A stretch of DNA of 64,000 nt, from contig DATEDN010000145.1 in assembly GCA_035281645.1 (NCBI GenBank), positions 73,358 through 137,357 of the forward strand, in the 5' to 3' direction. Every line of letters begins with the position of its first letter. Within the stretch, counting starts at the first letter, position 1. Origin of the DNA: JACCTH01 sp035281645. GTDB lineage: Bacteria; Actinomycetota; Acidimicrobiia; Spongiisociales; ZC4RG35. Below, piece by piece: positions 43,357 through 51,643 of this stretch. The notes under the pieces were generated by a model. The model ran no database searches. It was not told where the DNA came from and saw nothing but the letters and a program-made list of their open reading frames with translations. A program made the translations under genes and the position numbers.

Positions 43357-43394
43357 GCCGGTACTAATTAATCAGCTCCCGTCGGATGTCAACT

Positions 43395-44042
43395 TCAGCC
43401 GCTGATCCACGCCTGGATTTCTTCATCTTGAGACCATTCCTGAAATCGCTCGTCCGAGCAGTTGGCACCGATCGAGCTCATCAGAGTCGATGCCTCGGCC
43501 ACTTCGGCTGCGGTCAGATCGGCCATCGAGCCGCCGCGGTCGACGAACTCCTGGAAGGCCGCGATGTCGGTCTCGCAGTCGCCCGAGGCGTTACCTCCGC
43601 TTTCCAAGGCCCCCACGAAATCCTCGATGAACGTGAAGTACGCCACCGTGCCCGGGGCTTCCTCTTCAGCGAACTCGCGGATGATCGAGAAGCTCTCGGT
43701 GGTGCTGACATCGAGATCGGGGCAGGACTCGGTTCTCTCCTCAAATCCTTCGGTGGCGGTAGCGAGCTCTTCGCTCAAGGCTTCGAAGTCGGTCTGGGTC
43801 AGGGATTGAAAGTCGATGCCCTCGACGACAGGCTCGATTGCCTGCAGGTATTCCCGCAACGCGTCGACGCATTCGGCTGGCATGTCGTCCACGCTTCCCA
43901 CCGACCCAGGGTCGGCGGGGGCTTCGGTGGTCGCAACCTCGGTGTTGTCGGTCGGGGGCGCGCTGGTCTCCGCGGTTCCACTCTGACAGGCTACGGCCGC
44001 GACCACCCCCAGCCCCAGCAACAGAAGACGACGAAACTTCAC
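43395..44042 (-). CDS. Lipoprotein of unknown function
   Basis: A 215-residue secreted lipoprotein; I do not recognise a family. Seen: signal peptide KFRRLLLLGLGVVAAVAC with lipobox VAAC, a Thr/Ala/Pro-rich linker, then an acidic helical domain with four Cys (AECVDAL, ESCPDLD, GDCETD, GANCSD) that could form two disulfides. I start it at GTG 44042 because AAAGGAGAGG lies at ribosome-site distance upstream; the frame from ATG 44063 would place that site inside the gene. It precedes the CNNM pair on the same strand by 38 bases. No function is suggested. Confidence 0.72.
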   Translation of the reverse strand: MKFRRLLLLGLGVVAAVACQSGTAETSAPPTDNTEVATTEAPADPGSVGSVDDMPAECVDALREYLQAIEPVVEGIDFQSLTQTDFEALSEELATATEGFEERTESCPDLDVSTTESFSIIREFAEEEAPGTVAYFTFIEDFVGALESGGNASGDCETDIAAFQEFVDRGGSMADLTAAEVAEASTLMSSIGANCSDERFQEWSQDEEIQAWISG

Positions 44043-44140
44043 CCTGGCACCTCTCCTTTGCATCTCAGCTTACGCAAACCCGGAGTGGTGGACGCGGCCC
44101 AGCAGCGAGACCGCGAACAGAATCGCGTGGCTGAGTGGGT

Positions 44141-45649
44141 TCAGCCGGCCTTGTTCAAGGCGCTGGCAAAGGCCTCCGCCGAACCCTCGACCACGTCGGT
44201 GTTTACCGAGTGTCCCGCGTAAGTCCGATCGTCTATCTGGACGACGACATTCACCTCAGCCATGGCGTCGGCTCCAGAGGTAACCGGGACCACCCGATAA
44301 TCGATCAACTTGGCTTCGGTGCCAAAGGCGAGTCGGAGGGCGGCAAAGGTGGCATGGATCATCCCGTCGCCCTGCCCGGAGAAAAGCTGCTCAGTACCGT
44401 CCTTTTCGACTCGCACAGTGGCAATGGGGGTGAGGTCGCTTCCTCCGGCGACGTGGATGCCCACCAGCCGGACCTTCTCTTTCGCTTCCCCGATCTGGTC
44501 TTCGACGATCGCCCTGATTTCGTCTTCGCCGATTTGGACCTTGCGGTCGGCGAGCTGCTTGAACCTCTCAAAGGCGCGGGCATATGACTCATCCTCGAGG
44601 ACGATCCCCATCTTCTTCAAGGCGTCGGTGAATCCGGCCCGACCCGAGTGCTTTCCGAGGACGATCTGAGCGGCCTGTTGTCCCACCGCAGCCGCGTCCA
44701 TGATCTCGTAGGTTTCCTTGTCTCGTAGCACGCCGTGCTGATGGATGCCGGATTCGTGGGCGAAGGCATTGCGCCCCACCACGGCTTTGTTGTACTGCAC
44801 GGGATATCCCGTCAGCCGCGAGACAAGACGCGAGGTTTCGTAGAGCTGAGTGGTATCGACTCCCAAATCGACACCGAAGGCATCCTGGCGGGTCTTGACT
44901 GCCATCACCACTTCCTCGATCGATGTGTTTCCCGCCCGTTCGCCGATGCCGTTGATGGCGCCCTCGATCTGACGAGCGCCCGCGGAGATCGAAGAGAGCG
45001 AATTGGCCACGGCCAGGCCGAGATCGTTATGGCAATGGACTGACATCGTCACGTCATCGCGGTCGCCTTTGACCTCCTTGAAGACTCGCTGCAGCAACGC
45101 CACGAAATCGGCCGGAGTGGCGAACCCGACGGTGTCGGGAATATTGATCGTGGTAGCTCCCGCCTCCACCGCGGCCCGACAGACCGAGATCATGAAGTCC
45201 GGATCGGAGCGGGTGGCGTCCTGAGGAGAGAACTCAACATCGTCCGTGTACTGGTGTGCCCTGCGAACGCCTTCGACTGACGCTCGAAAAACCTCGTCCG
45301 GAGTCAGTCGCAGCATCTTCTCCATGTGAATCGGCGAGGTCGACATGAAGACGTGAATGCGGAAGTTGTCCGCTCCCTTCAGGGCTTCATACGCCTTGTC
45401 GATGTCATCGGGGTGGGCTCGGGCGAGAGAGGCGATCACCGGTCCCCGAACCTCGTTGGCGATCCGGGTGACGGCTTCGAAATCTCCCGGGGACGAGGCG
45501 GCAAAGCCGGCTTCGAGGATGTCCACCCGCAGCTTTGCGAGCTGGTGAGCGATGGTGACTTTCTCCTCGGGGGTGAGGGCGATGCCGGGCGCTTGTTCGC
45601 CATCGCGCAGCGTGGTGTCGAAGATGACCAGTCGATCGGAGAGGTTCAC
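44141..45649 (-). CDS. leuA: 2-isopropylmalate synthase
   Basis: A 502-residue enzyme condensing 2-ketoisovalerate with acetyl-CoA, the first committed step to leucine. Seen: IFDTTLRDGEQAPGIALT with the catalytic Arg/Asp, metal His pair in MSVHCHNDLGLAVANS, GIGERAGNTSIEEVVMA, and a C-terminal regulatory LeuA dimer domain (from about 395, LVGIHVAGGSDLTPIATVR) that binds leucine for feedback inhibition. The GTG start at 45649 has GAAGGAGG just upstream and overlaps the ilvC stop by 4 bases. It is the last gene of ilvB-ilvN-ilvC-leuA. Confidence 0.96.
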   Translation of the reverse strand: MNLSDRLVIFDTTLRDGEQAPGIALTPEEKVTIAHQLAKLRVDILEAGFAASSPGDFEAVTRIANEVRGPVIASLARAHPDDIDKAYEALKGADNFRIHVFMSTSPIHMEKMLRLTPDEVFRASVEGVRRAHQYTDDVEFSPQDATRSDPDFMISVCRAAVEAGATTINIPDTVGFATPADFVALLQRVFKEVKGDRDDVTMSVHCHNDLGLAVANSLSSISAGARQIEGAINGIGERAGNTSIEEVVMAVKTRQDAFGVDLGVDTTQLYETSRLVSRLTGYPVQYNKAVVGRNAFAHESGIHQHGVLRDKETYEIMDAAAVGQQAAQIVLGKHSGRAGFTDALKKMGIVLEDESYARAFERFKQLADRKVQIGEDEIRAIVEDQIGEAKEKVRLVGIHVAGGSDLTPIATVRVEKDGTEQLFSGQGDGMIHATFAALRLAFGTEAKLIDYRVVPVTSGADAMAEVNVVVQIDDRTYAGHSVNTDVVEGSAEAFASALNKAG

Positions 45650-46650
45650 GGTGCCTCCTTCGGAGTTAGGAAGGGCATGAGGCCCCGGAGTTGTTGTCCA
45701 ACTTTTTCTATGGGGTGGTTGCGGTTCGCCGCTCGTTGCTCCAAGAGGTAGGGCGCCCCTTCCCGGGCCTGGGCAAGCCACTCTTGGGCGAAGGCCCCCG
45801 ACTGAATCTCGTCGAGCACCTTCCGCATCTCGGCCTTGGTCTCGTCAGTGACTATCCGCGGGCCCCGTGTGTAGTCACCGTATTCGGCCGTGTCGGAGAT
45901 CGAATAGCGCATCCAGGAGAGTCCCCCTTCATAAAGGAGATCGACGATCAACTTCAATTCGTGCAGGGTCTCGAAGTAGGCCGACTCGGGCTGGTAACCG
46001 GCTTCGACCAGTGTCTCGTAAGCGCCCTTGATGAGGGCGGAGACGCCGCCGCAGAGAATCACCTGTTCGCCGAAGAGATCGGTTTCGGTCTCTTCCTTGA
46101 ACGTCGTCTCCAACACCCCGGCGCGGGCCCCGCCGATACCCCAGGCATAAGAGAGCCCGAGGGCTCGGGCGTTGCCGGTGGCATCCTGGTGAATGGCGAG
46201 GAGGCAGGGAACGCCGGAGCCTTCGGTGAATGTGCGGCGGACGAGGTGGCCGGGACCTTTGGGCGCCACCATCAAGACGTCGGTGTCCTCTGGGGCGACG
46301 ATGGCGCCATAGTGGATGTTGAAACCATGGGCGAACATGAGGGCGTCGCCCGGGTCGAGTCGGGGACCGATCTCCTCTCGATAGAGGTCGGCCATATGCT
46401 GGTCGGGGACCAGCATCATGACTGTGTCGGCCCACCCGGCCGCCTCGGCCGGGGACATCACCTTGAGTCCGAGTTCGGTGGCCTTAGCCTCCGAACTCGA
46501 TCCCGGGCGCAGGCCCACCACCACGTCGGCTCCCGATTCGGAGAGATTGAGCGAATGGGCATGGCCCTGGCTGCCATAGCCGATGACGGCGATCCGACGG
46601 GTTTTGATCAGCGTGGGATCGGCATCGTGCTCGTAGTAGATCTTGCCCAT
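45646..46650 (-). CDS. ilvC: Ketol-acid reductoisomerase
   Basis: A 334-residue NADPH-dependent enzyme that isomerises and reduces acetolactate or acetohydroxybutyrate. Class I (short) type. Seen: IAVIGYGSQGHAHSLNL, then a loop RPGSSSEAKA that chooses NADPH, VMMLVPDQHMADLY, FAHGFNIHYG, MVAPKGPGHLVRR, and the metal-binding FGEQVILCGG and LYEGGLSWMRYSIS knot domain. Start has AGGAGGAGGA directly upstream. It follows ilvN by 9 bases and overlaps leuA by 4. Confidence 0.97.
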   Translation of the reverse strand: MGKIYYEHDADPTLIKTRRIAVIGYGSQGHAHSLNLSESGADVVVGLRPGSSSEAKATELGLKVMSPAEAAGWADTVMMLVPDQHMADLYREEIGPRLDPGDALMFAHGFNIHYGAIVAPEDTDVLMVAPKGPGHLVRRTFTEGSGVPCLLAIHQDATGNARALGLSYAWGIGGARAGVLETTFKEETETDLFGEQVILCGGVSALIKGAYETLVEAGYQPESAYFETLHELKLIVDLLYEGGLSWMRYSISDTAEYGDYTRGPRIVTDETKAEMRKVLDEIQSGAFAQEWLAQAREGAPYLLEQRAANRNHPIEKVGQQLRGLMPFLTPKEAP

Positions 46651-46659
46651 TCCTCCTCC

Positions 46660-47166
46660 TCAGTTGACGGCCCGTAATCGCGGCGCCGGTTTGCCTTTGG
46701 GCTCCCGCGAGAGGGCTACCCGGCCCGACTTGACCAACTCGACCAAACCGTAAGGGCGAACCAACTCAAGGAAATCGTTCACCTTGCGGGGCTCACCCGC
46801 GATCTGAAAGGTGATCGCGCTATGTCCGACATCGACGGGAATGGCAGAGAAGATGGTGGCTATCTCGAGGATCTCGCCCCGTTTGCCGGCGCCACCGGTG
46901 ACTCGCACCAGCATGATCTCGCGCTCGATCGAGGTCTCGGGATCGAACTCGGAGATCTTGACGACGTTGATCAGCTTGTGAAGCTGCTTCTTCACCTGTT
47001 CGATGTCCTCGGCCTCCACGACGACAGTCATCCGTGACATGCCATCTTCGTGGGAGGGTCCGACGGCGAGGGAGTGGATGTTGAATCCTCGCCGGGCCAG
47101 CAGAGAGGAAACCCGCGCCAGCACCCCGGGCTTGTCCTCGACCACGACCGACAAGGTGTGATTCAT
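46660..47166 (-). CDS. ilvN: Acetolactate synthase small (regulatory) subunit
   Basis: A 168-residue regulatory subunit that activates IlvB and makes it sensitive to valine. Seen: N-terminal ACT domain with TLSVVVEDKPGVLARVSSLLARRGFNI (short form NKPGVLARV type), then SRMTVVVEAEDIEQVKKQLHKLINVVKI and the C-terminal half from about 80 (RELMLVRVTG-like REIMLVRVTG) ending in a VELVKSGRVAL tail. Length matches the usual IlvN/IlvH. The TCTGATG-type repeat fills the 88 bases between ilvB and this gene. Confidence 0.95.
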   Translation of the reverse strand: MNHTLSVVVEDKPGVLARVSSLLARRGFNIHSLAVGPSHEDGMSRMTVVVEAEDIEQVKKQLHKLINVVKISEFDPETSIEREIMLVRVTGGAGKRGEILEIATIFSAIPVDVGHSAITFQIAGEPRKVNDFLELVRPYGLVELVKSGRVALSREPKGKPAPRLRAVN

Positions 47167-47170
47167 GATG

Positions 47171-47251
47171 AGATCTCAGACATCAGATCGCCCGGCTGCG
47201 CCGGGCTGTCAGATTTCAGATCTGATGTCTGATGTCTGATGTCTGACGTCT
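47171..47251. repeat. TCTGATGTCTGA-family repeat, copy 2, inside the ilv operon
   Basis: Fills the gap between ilvB and ilvN. Left part TCTCAGACATCAGATC, a GC hairpin GCCCGGC-TGC-GCCGGGC (47190-47206), then AGATTTCAGATCTGATG and two further GATGTCT units (47211-47251). It holds the same CAGACATCAGA and TCTGATGTCTG units as copy 1 at 32281-32352, in inverted arrangement around the centre. The hairpin could weaken read-through from ilvB into ilvN or be an mRNA-processing site; this is inference. Confidence 0.82.
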
Positions 47252-47254
47252 TTC

Positions 47255-49003
47255 TCACGGCAGGTCGCTCGCCGGCGAGATGACCTTTTCGGTCGGTCCG
47301 AGAATGACCTCGTCATTGGAGCCACCGGCTGGCACCATCGGGAACACCATCTCCTCGCGATCGATCACGACGTCGACCACCACTGGCTTATCGTCGATGG
47401 ATAGGGCCTTCTCGAATGTCGGTCCAAGTTCGTCGGGGCTCTCGGCCCGCAAGCCGACGCATCCCATCGCCTCCGCCAACTTGGCGTAGTCCACTCCGTC
47501 TCCCAGGAAGGTCTGCGAAAAGCGTCCGTTGTAGAAGAGCCGCTGCCATTGGGTGACCATGCCGTGGACCCCGTTGTTGAAGACCGCGACCTTGATCGGG
47601 ATCTTCTCCGTGGATGCCGTGATCAGCTCGTTGCAAGTCATCTGGAAGCAACCATCGCCATCAACGGCAAATACCAGGTCTTGGGGAGCCCCCGCCTTGG
47701 CCCCAATCGCGGCGGGAACGGCAAAGCCCATGGTTCCCAGACCCCCCGAGTTGATCCAGCGACGTGGGCGCTCGAAGTGCCAGAACTGACTCGCCCACAT
47801 TTGGTGCTGGCCGACTCCGGAAACGATGGTGGCGTCTCCTCCCGTCAGCCGGTAGAGCTCTTCGATGGCGAATTGAGGCTTGATGGGCCCATCGGGGCTT
47901 TGCTGGTACTGGAGGGGGTGTTCTTTTTGCCAACGGGCGAGGACCTCGAGCCAGGCAGAACGATCGGGCGTCTCCCGCTCACCCCAGGCGGTGACCAGCT
48001 GCGAAAGGACTCGCCGGCAGTCGCCCACGATCGGAACCTCGGCGGCGCGGACCTTGCCGATCTCCGCCGGGTCGACGTCGACATGAATCACCTGGGCGTG
48101 GGGGGCAAAGGACTTCGGATTACCGGTCACGCGGTCGTCGAAGCGCACCCCGATAGCGATCAAGAGGTCCGCTTTCTGGATGGCGGTGATGGCGGTGTAG
48201 GTGCCGTGCATCCCCGGCATCCCCAAGGCGAGCGGGTGGGAGTCGGGGAAAGCTCCCCGCCCCATCAAGGTGGTGACGACGGGAACCCCGGCAAGCTCGG
48301 CGAACTGGCGCAACTCGACCGAGCCGTTGGCCTTGATCACGCCTCCGCCGACATAAAGGACCGGCCGCTTGGCCCGATTGATCAATTCGACTGCTTCTTT
48401 GATGCGGCGGGGATGCCCCTCCACAGTGGGCCGGTACCCGGGGAGCGATAACTCTCCGGGTTCGGTCCAGTTGGTGGTGTGATTGAGGATGTCCTTGGGA
48501 ATGTCAACCAGCACCGGGCCGGGTCGGCCAGTGGAGGCAATGTGGAAGGCTTCGTGGATCACCGAGGCGATCTCGCCCGGATCGGTGACGAAGTAGTTGT
48601 GCTTCGTCGCCGGCATGGTGATGCCAGTGGTGTACGCCTCCTGGAAGGCATCGTTGCCAACGGCCGTGGTCGGTACCTGGCCGGTGATAGCCACGAGGGG
48701 CACCGAGTCCATCAGGGCATCGGCGAGCGGGGTGACCAGGTTGGTAGCGCCAGGGCCCGAGGTGGCGATGCAGACCCCGACTTTTCCGGTCGCCCAGGCA
48801 TAGCCCTCGGCCATGTGACCTGCGCCTTGCTCGTGACGGGCGAGGACATGACGGATCGAGGAATCGAGGAGCGGGTCATAGGCGGGGAGGATCGCTCCTC
48901 CGGGGACCCCAAAGGCGACGTCGACCCCTTCCCGCTCGAGCGAGGCGATCAGGGCTTGGGCCCCGGTCATTTTCGATGAAGTTTTCTGCGGGCTCTTGGT
49001 CAT
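47255..49003 (-). CDS. ilvB: Acetolactate synthase large (catalytic) subunit
   Basis: A 582-residue thiamin-diphosphate enzyme forming acetolactate or acetohydroxybutyrate, first common step to Val, Leu and Ile. Seen: FGVPGGAILPAYDPL, catalytic Glu in RHEQGAGHMAEGYA, SGPGATNLVTPLADALMDSVPLV, FAD-associated middle domain (GVRFDDRVTG), and the thiamin motif VFAVDGDGCFQMTCNELITA. The ATG at 49003 has AAGAGGA upstream; a frame from 49039 adds 12 residues inside the attenuator region. The upstream 130 bases carry promoter, leader peptide and terminator. First gene of the operon with ilvN, ilvC and leuA. Confidence 0.97.
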   Translation of the reverse strand: MTKSPQKTSSKMTGAQALIASLEREGVDVAFGVPGGAILPAYDPLLDSSIRHVLARHEQGAGHMAEGYAWATGKVGVCIATSGPGATNLVTPLADALMDSVPLVAITGQVPTTAVGNDAFQEAYTTGITMPATKHNYFVTDPGEIASVIHEAFHIASTGRPGPVLVDIPKDILNHTTNWTEPGELSLPGYRPTVEGHPRRIKEAVELINRAKRPVLYVGGGVIKANGSVELRQFAELAGVPVVTTLMGRGAFPDSHPLALGMPGMHGTYTAITAIQKADLLIAIGVRFDDRVTGNPKSFAPHAQVIHVDVDPAEIGKVRAAEVPIVGDCRRVLSQLVTAWGERETPDRSAWLEVLARWQKEHPLQYQQSPDGPIKPQFAIEELYRLTGGDATIVSGVGQHQMWASQFWHFERPRRWINSGGLGTMGFAVPAAIGAKAGAPQDLVFAVDGDGCFQMTCNELITASTEKIPIKVAVFNNGVHGMVTQWQRLFYNGRFSQTFLGDGVDYAKLAEAMGCVGLRAESPDELGPTFEKALSIDDKPVVVDVVIDREEMVFPMVPAGGSNDEVILGPTEKVISPASDLP

Positions 49004-49033
49004 GGGGTCCTCTTGGTCGGGCTTCTGGAAGGG

Positions 49034-49060
49034 AAACAAAAACCCTCCCGGTGGGGAGGG
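49034..49060 (-). terminator. Rho-independent attenuator terminator upstream of ilvB
   Basis: Read on the minus strand, CCCTCCC and GGGAGGG (49060-49054 and 49049-49043) form a perfect 7-base stem with a 4-base loop, followed at once by TTTTTGTTT (49042-49034). It lies 30 bases before the ilvB ATG and after the leader peptide, as expected of a transcription attenuator. Confidence 0.9.
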
Positions 49061-49102
49061 TCGTAGGGGCGCACACGCCTGAGTTAAGGCGTATGCGCTA
49101 CG
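49061..49102 (-). promoter_or_regulatory. Upstream stem of the ilv attenuator
   Basis: On the minus strand, CGCATACGCC (49097-49088) pairs with GGCGTGTGCG (49079-49070) over ten positions including one G-U, loop TTAACTCA. The stem can extend by CGTAG (49102-49098) pairing with CTACG (49066-49062) past a 3-base bulge. The CGTAG arm includes the leader stop codon, so a ribosome finishing the leader would block the extension. I do not see an obvious alternative pairing that would disrupt the terminator, so the exact switch is unresolved. Confidence 0.75.
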
Positions 49103-49127
49103 GAAGTACGAGGATCTGGTAGGTCAT
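49098..49127 (-). CDS. ilv leader peptide MTYQILVLP
   Basis: A 9-residue open frame, ATG ACC TAC CAG ATC CTC GTA CTT CCG TAG, holding Ile, Leu, Val, Leu in a row, all products of the operon it precedes. Stalling on these codons when charged Ile, Leu or Val tRNA is short would change the folding of the following stems and prevent termination at 49034-49060. The start is only a few bases after the expected transcription start, so it may be read from an almost leaderless mRNA. Too short for standard gene finding; support is the codon content and position. Confidence 0.85.
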   Translation of the reverse strand: MTYQILVLP

Positions 49128-49138
49128 CTCTGGCCACC

Positions 49139-49166
49139 ATTATATCGAGACAGTGTCGGCCGCCAA
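49139..49166 (-). promoter_or_regulatory. Promoter of the ilv operon
   Basis: Minus strand: TATAAT (49144-49139) is a perfect -10 box; TTGGCG (49166-49161) is a -35-like box, 16 bases apart. Transcription would start around 49132-49128, just before the leader ATG. The box shares its AT core with a possible plus-strand -10 (TATATC, 49141-49146) for the divergent NYN gene at 49153. Confidence 0.8.
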
Positions 49167-50337
49167 CTCATTCAGTCCCACTCTGCTCAGCGGTGCAGTG
49201 GTGGCGGCAAGAAGGGCCTTGAGAAGACTTGAGGAGGAGGAGATTCCGGCACGGGTCCGCGTGGTGGCGAAGAGATCGGGCAAGCTTCCGGCCCCACTGG
49301 CATCGAGTCTCATCTCCGAGCTCGATCGCAACGAGTGGCTGCGGAAGCTCGCTCTGGACGAGTTGGTCGACGCCGATGGCGCCGGGTCGGAAATGGCCTC
49401 AACCGAGTTCCTGCGAAGGGAACCGGGATGGGAGGAGCGCCTCATCGCTTTGGCCAAGGAAGACGAGAACGCTTTGGCGGAAGAGTCTCACCGCCTGATC
49501 TCGGAGGAGCTTGCCGCGGCCAAGGAGGAGATCCAATCTCTGCGGCGACAACTGCGCAAGACAATCCGCCAGACAGGACAGGCTCCGACCAAGAAAGCGG
49601 AGTCGACCGACAGGGAGCTCGAGATCAGGAAGCTGCGAACGACCTTGCGCTCTATCCAGAAGGAGCTGGCTGCATCCGAGGCAGCCCGCGAAGGGCTGAT
49701 GTCCGAAGTGGCGCAATTACAGGAGCGCCTGGACGTTCTCCTCCGACGCCGGAGCGGTCGGTCGACGCCTCCAACGGCGCCCGCCGCCGGGATGCGGCGC
49801 GGGCCGCTCGACTTGGCCCGCGATCTCGACACCCGACTGCACGCCTTGTCGCTGGCTCCGGCCGGGGTCACACCACCGCCGCCTGCACCGGAGAAGGATC
49901 ACAGGCGGCCGCTATCGATTCCGATCGGAGTCCGTCCCGACACCGCCGGCGCCATTGAGTGGCTCCTGTCTTACCCGGGTCCGATGACGGTGGCGGTCGA
50001 TGGCTGGAATCTCGCCTTCCAGCTCAAGAACCCACCCGGTCGGAAGGAGCGAAGCCAGGTCGAAGCCGCCGTCGGCCGGCTCTCTCATCGTTCAGTGGGA
50101 AAGAGAAAGCTCTTGGTTCTCTTCGACTCCCGTTTTGATGTAGCCGGGCCTTATCGGGGAACCCATCCTCATGTCGAGGTGCGGTTCCCCGCCTCCGCCG
50201 ATGAGGCTTTGATCGAGTTGGCGGAAAAGGAGTCGTCGCTGGTGGTCATAACCTCGGATCGGCGGGTTCGTGAGGAGGCGGGTCGTCTTGGCGCCATCGG
50301 ACTCTGGGGAGAAGCACTGGTCGACTGGCTCAAATGA
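49153..50337 (+). CDS. Coiled-coil protein with C-terminal NYN/YacP-like nuclease domain
   Basis: A 394-residue protein. Seen: an N-terminal helical region (about 1-100) including ELDRNEWLRKLALDEL, a long coiled coil (about 110-195, SLRRQLRKTIRQ, ELEIRKLRTTLRSIQKEL), a Pro-rich linker, and a C-terminal NYN/PIN-fold domain from about 275 with MTVAVDGWNLAF (metal Asp and Asn), VLFDSRFDVAG, SADEALIELAEKE and VVITSDRRVREEA. Such domains cut RNA. Function in this form is unknown. GTG start at 49153 is six bases from a possible -10, so it could be leaderless. It overlaps the next gene by 4 bases. Confidence 0.85.
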   Translation: MSAANSFSPTLLSGAVVAARRALRRLEEEEIPARVRVVAKRSGKLPAPLASSLISELDRNEWLRKLALDELVDADGAGSEMASTEFLRREPGWEERLIALAKEDENALAEESHRLISEELAAAKEEIQSLRRQLRKTIRQTGQAPTKKAESTDRELEIRKLRTTLRSIQKELAASEAAREGLMSEVAQLQERLDVLLRRRSGRSTPPTAPAAGMRRGPLDLARDLDTRLHALSLAPAGVTPPPPAPEKDHRRPLSIPIGVRPDTAGAIEWLLSYPGPMTVAVDGWNLAFQLKNPPGRKERSQVEAAVGRLSHRSVGKRKLLVLFDSRFDVAGPYRGTHPHVEVRFPASADEALIELAEKESSLVVITSDRRVREEAGRLGAIGLWGEALVDWLK

Positions 50338-51548
50338 GAGTCTTGATCGCCGGAAGCGGCTTTTCGGGGTCGATGGTGGCCCGGGGCCTGGCCCGCAAAG
50401 CAGGGGTCGAGGTCGTAATTGTCAATGCCGACAACTTTCTGCTCTTCACTCCCATGCTGGCCGAGGCGGCGGTGGGCGACGTCGATCCCCGTCACATCAT
50501 CGCTCCAATTCGTCAGCTCGCCCCTGGGGCCGAATTAGTTCAAGGGATTATCGAGTCCATCGACGCCGAGCGACGCATGGTCGTCGTAAACCGTCTCTTC
50601 GGGGAAGTTACCGAGTCGATTAGTGCCGATGCGCTGGTTCTGGCGTTGGGTTCGGTGAGCAATACCTACGGAGTCGCCGGAGCCGACCAGCACGCTCTTC
50701 CCTTCAAGACCATCGTCGATGCGCTGCGGATCCGAAATCGCATCCTCGCCAAGATGGAAGCCGAGGGGAGCGTAGTGGTGGCTGTCGTCGGAGCCGGATT
50801 CTCTGGAGCGGAGTTGACCGCGGCGCTGGCCGATTTCCTCCGCGAAGTTCATCAACGCTTTTACCGCGATGGACCCCCTCCCCGGGTCATGTTGGTCGAT
50901 GCCGTCGAGCGGGTGACGCCCGCCCTCACTTCTTCGCTCTCGAAGTCGGCGGCTAGGGCACTCGCCAAGCGCGATGTCCGGCTCGTCCTGGGATCGGCAG
51001 TCACCGAAGTGAGCTCCGCGGGCATCCAGCTCGAAAACGGTGAGTTTGTGGAGGCAGGAACCGTGATTTGGGCGGCGGGGATCAAACCGCATCCGCTCTT
51101 GGCAAGTACCGGGGTCGAGACCGATGGGGGCAAGATTCCAGTCGACGGCCATTTCCGCTCGGCGCGAGCTGGCGTTTATGCGGTGGGCGACGCCGCTCTT
51201 TCGCCGACCGGTGACGGAGGATTCTCCCCCCCCACCGCTCAGTTCGCCCTTCGCCAAGGGAAATATCTAGGGAAGAATCTCGATGTCATCCAAACCGGTC
51301 GGACCGTGGCGCCCTTCTCCTACCAGACCAAGGGAGAGCTGGTCTCGCTCGGTCATCGCAATGCGGTTGGGAGGGTGATGGGGGTCCCGGTCTCGGGGCT
51401 GATTGGCTGGTTCCTCTGGCGCAGTTATTACCTGCTGCAGTTGCCGACTACGTTGCGCAAGGCCCGCGTCGCCGCCGACTGGACCCTCGACCTCTTCTTC
51501 CCCCCCGACATCGCCTGGCTACCGAGCTCGGACCTCGGCCCCCTTTAG
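50334..51548 (+). CDS. Type II NADH dehydrogenase (NDH-2)-like FAD protein
   Basis: A 404-residue flavoprotein, probably oxidising NADH and reducing quinone at the inner membrane face without pumping protons. Seen: FAD-binding VLIAGSGFSGSMVARGLA (residues 3-20), NFLLFTPMLAEAAVGDVDPRHI with the family FTPLL-type motif, NAD-binding VAVVGAGFSGAELTAALADF (about 143-162), VIWAAGIKPHP, VYAVGDAAL, and a C-terminal amphipathic region (GWFLWRSYYLLQLPTTLRKARVAADWTLDLFF) that would sit on the membrane. The start overlaps the NYN gene stop by 4 bases. Other pyridine-nucleotide oxidoreductases are less likely. Confidence 0.9.
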   Translation: MRVLIAGSGFSGSMVARGLARKAGVEVVIVNADNFLLFTPMLAEAAVGDVDPRHIIAPIRQLAPGAELVQGIIESIDAERRMVVVNRLFGEVTESISADALVLALGSVSNTYGVAGADQHALPFKTIVDALRIRNRILAKMEAEGSVVVAVVGAGFSGAELTAALADFLREVHQRFYRDGPPPRVMLVDAVERVTPALTSSLSKSAARALAKRDVRLVLGSAVTEVSSAGIQLENGEFVEAGTVIWAAGIKPHPLLASTGVETDGGKIPVDGHFRSARAGVYAVGDAALSPTGDGGFSPPTAQFALRQGKYLGKNLDVIQTGRTVAPFSYQTKGELVSLGHRNAVGRVMGVPVSGLIGWFLWRSYYLLQLPTTLRKARVAADWTLDLFFPPDIAWLPSSDLGPL

Positions 51549-51643
51549 GAAACTAGGGCTTCAGCAGGCGAAAGCCGCATGTTTCTGCATTCAGAACATC
51601 GACAGCCGGCATTTCTGTCCCACCCCTCCCGTATGTTCGAGCA

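Noticed and set aside
44063..44140. Half-copy of the TTCTTGCGTA repeat near CTTACGCAAA
   Set aside because: Only one imperfect arm is present and no partner lies within 60 bases.
45650..45781. N-terminal extension of leuA
   Set aside because: It overlaps ilvC, has no similarity to LeuA, and GTG 45649 has a strong ribosome site.
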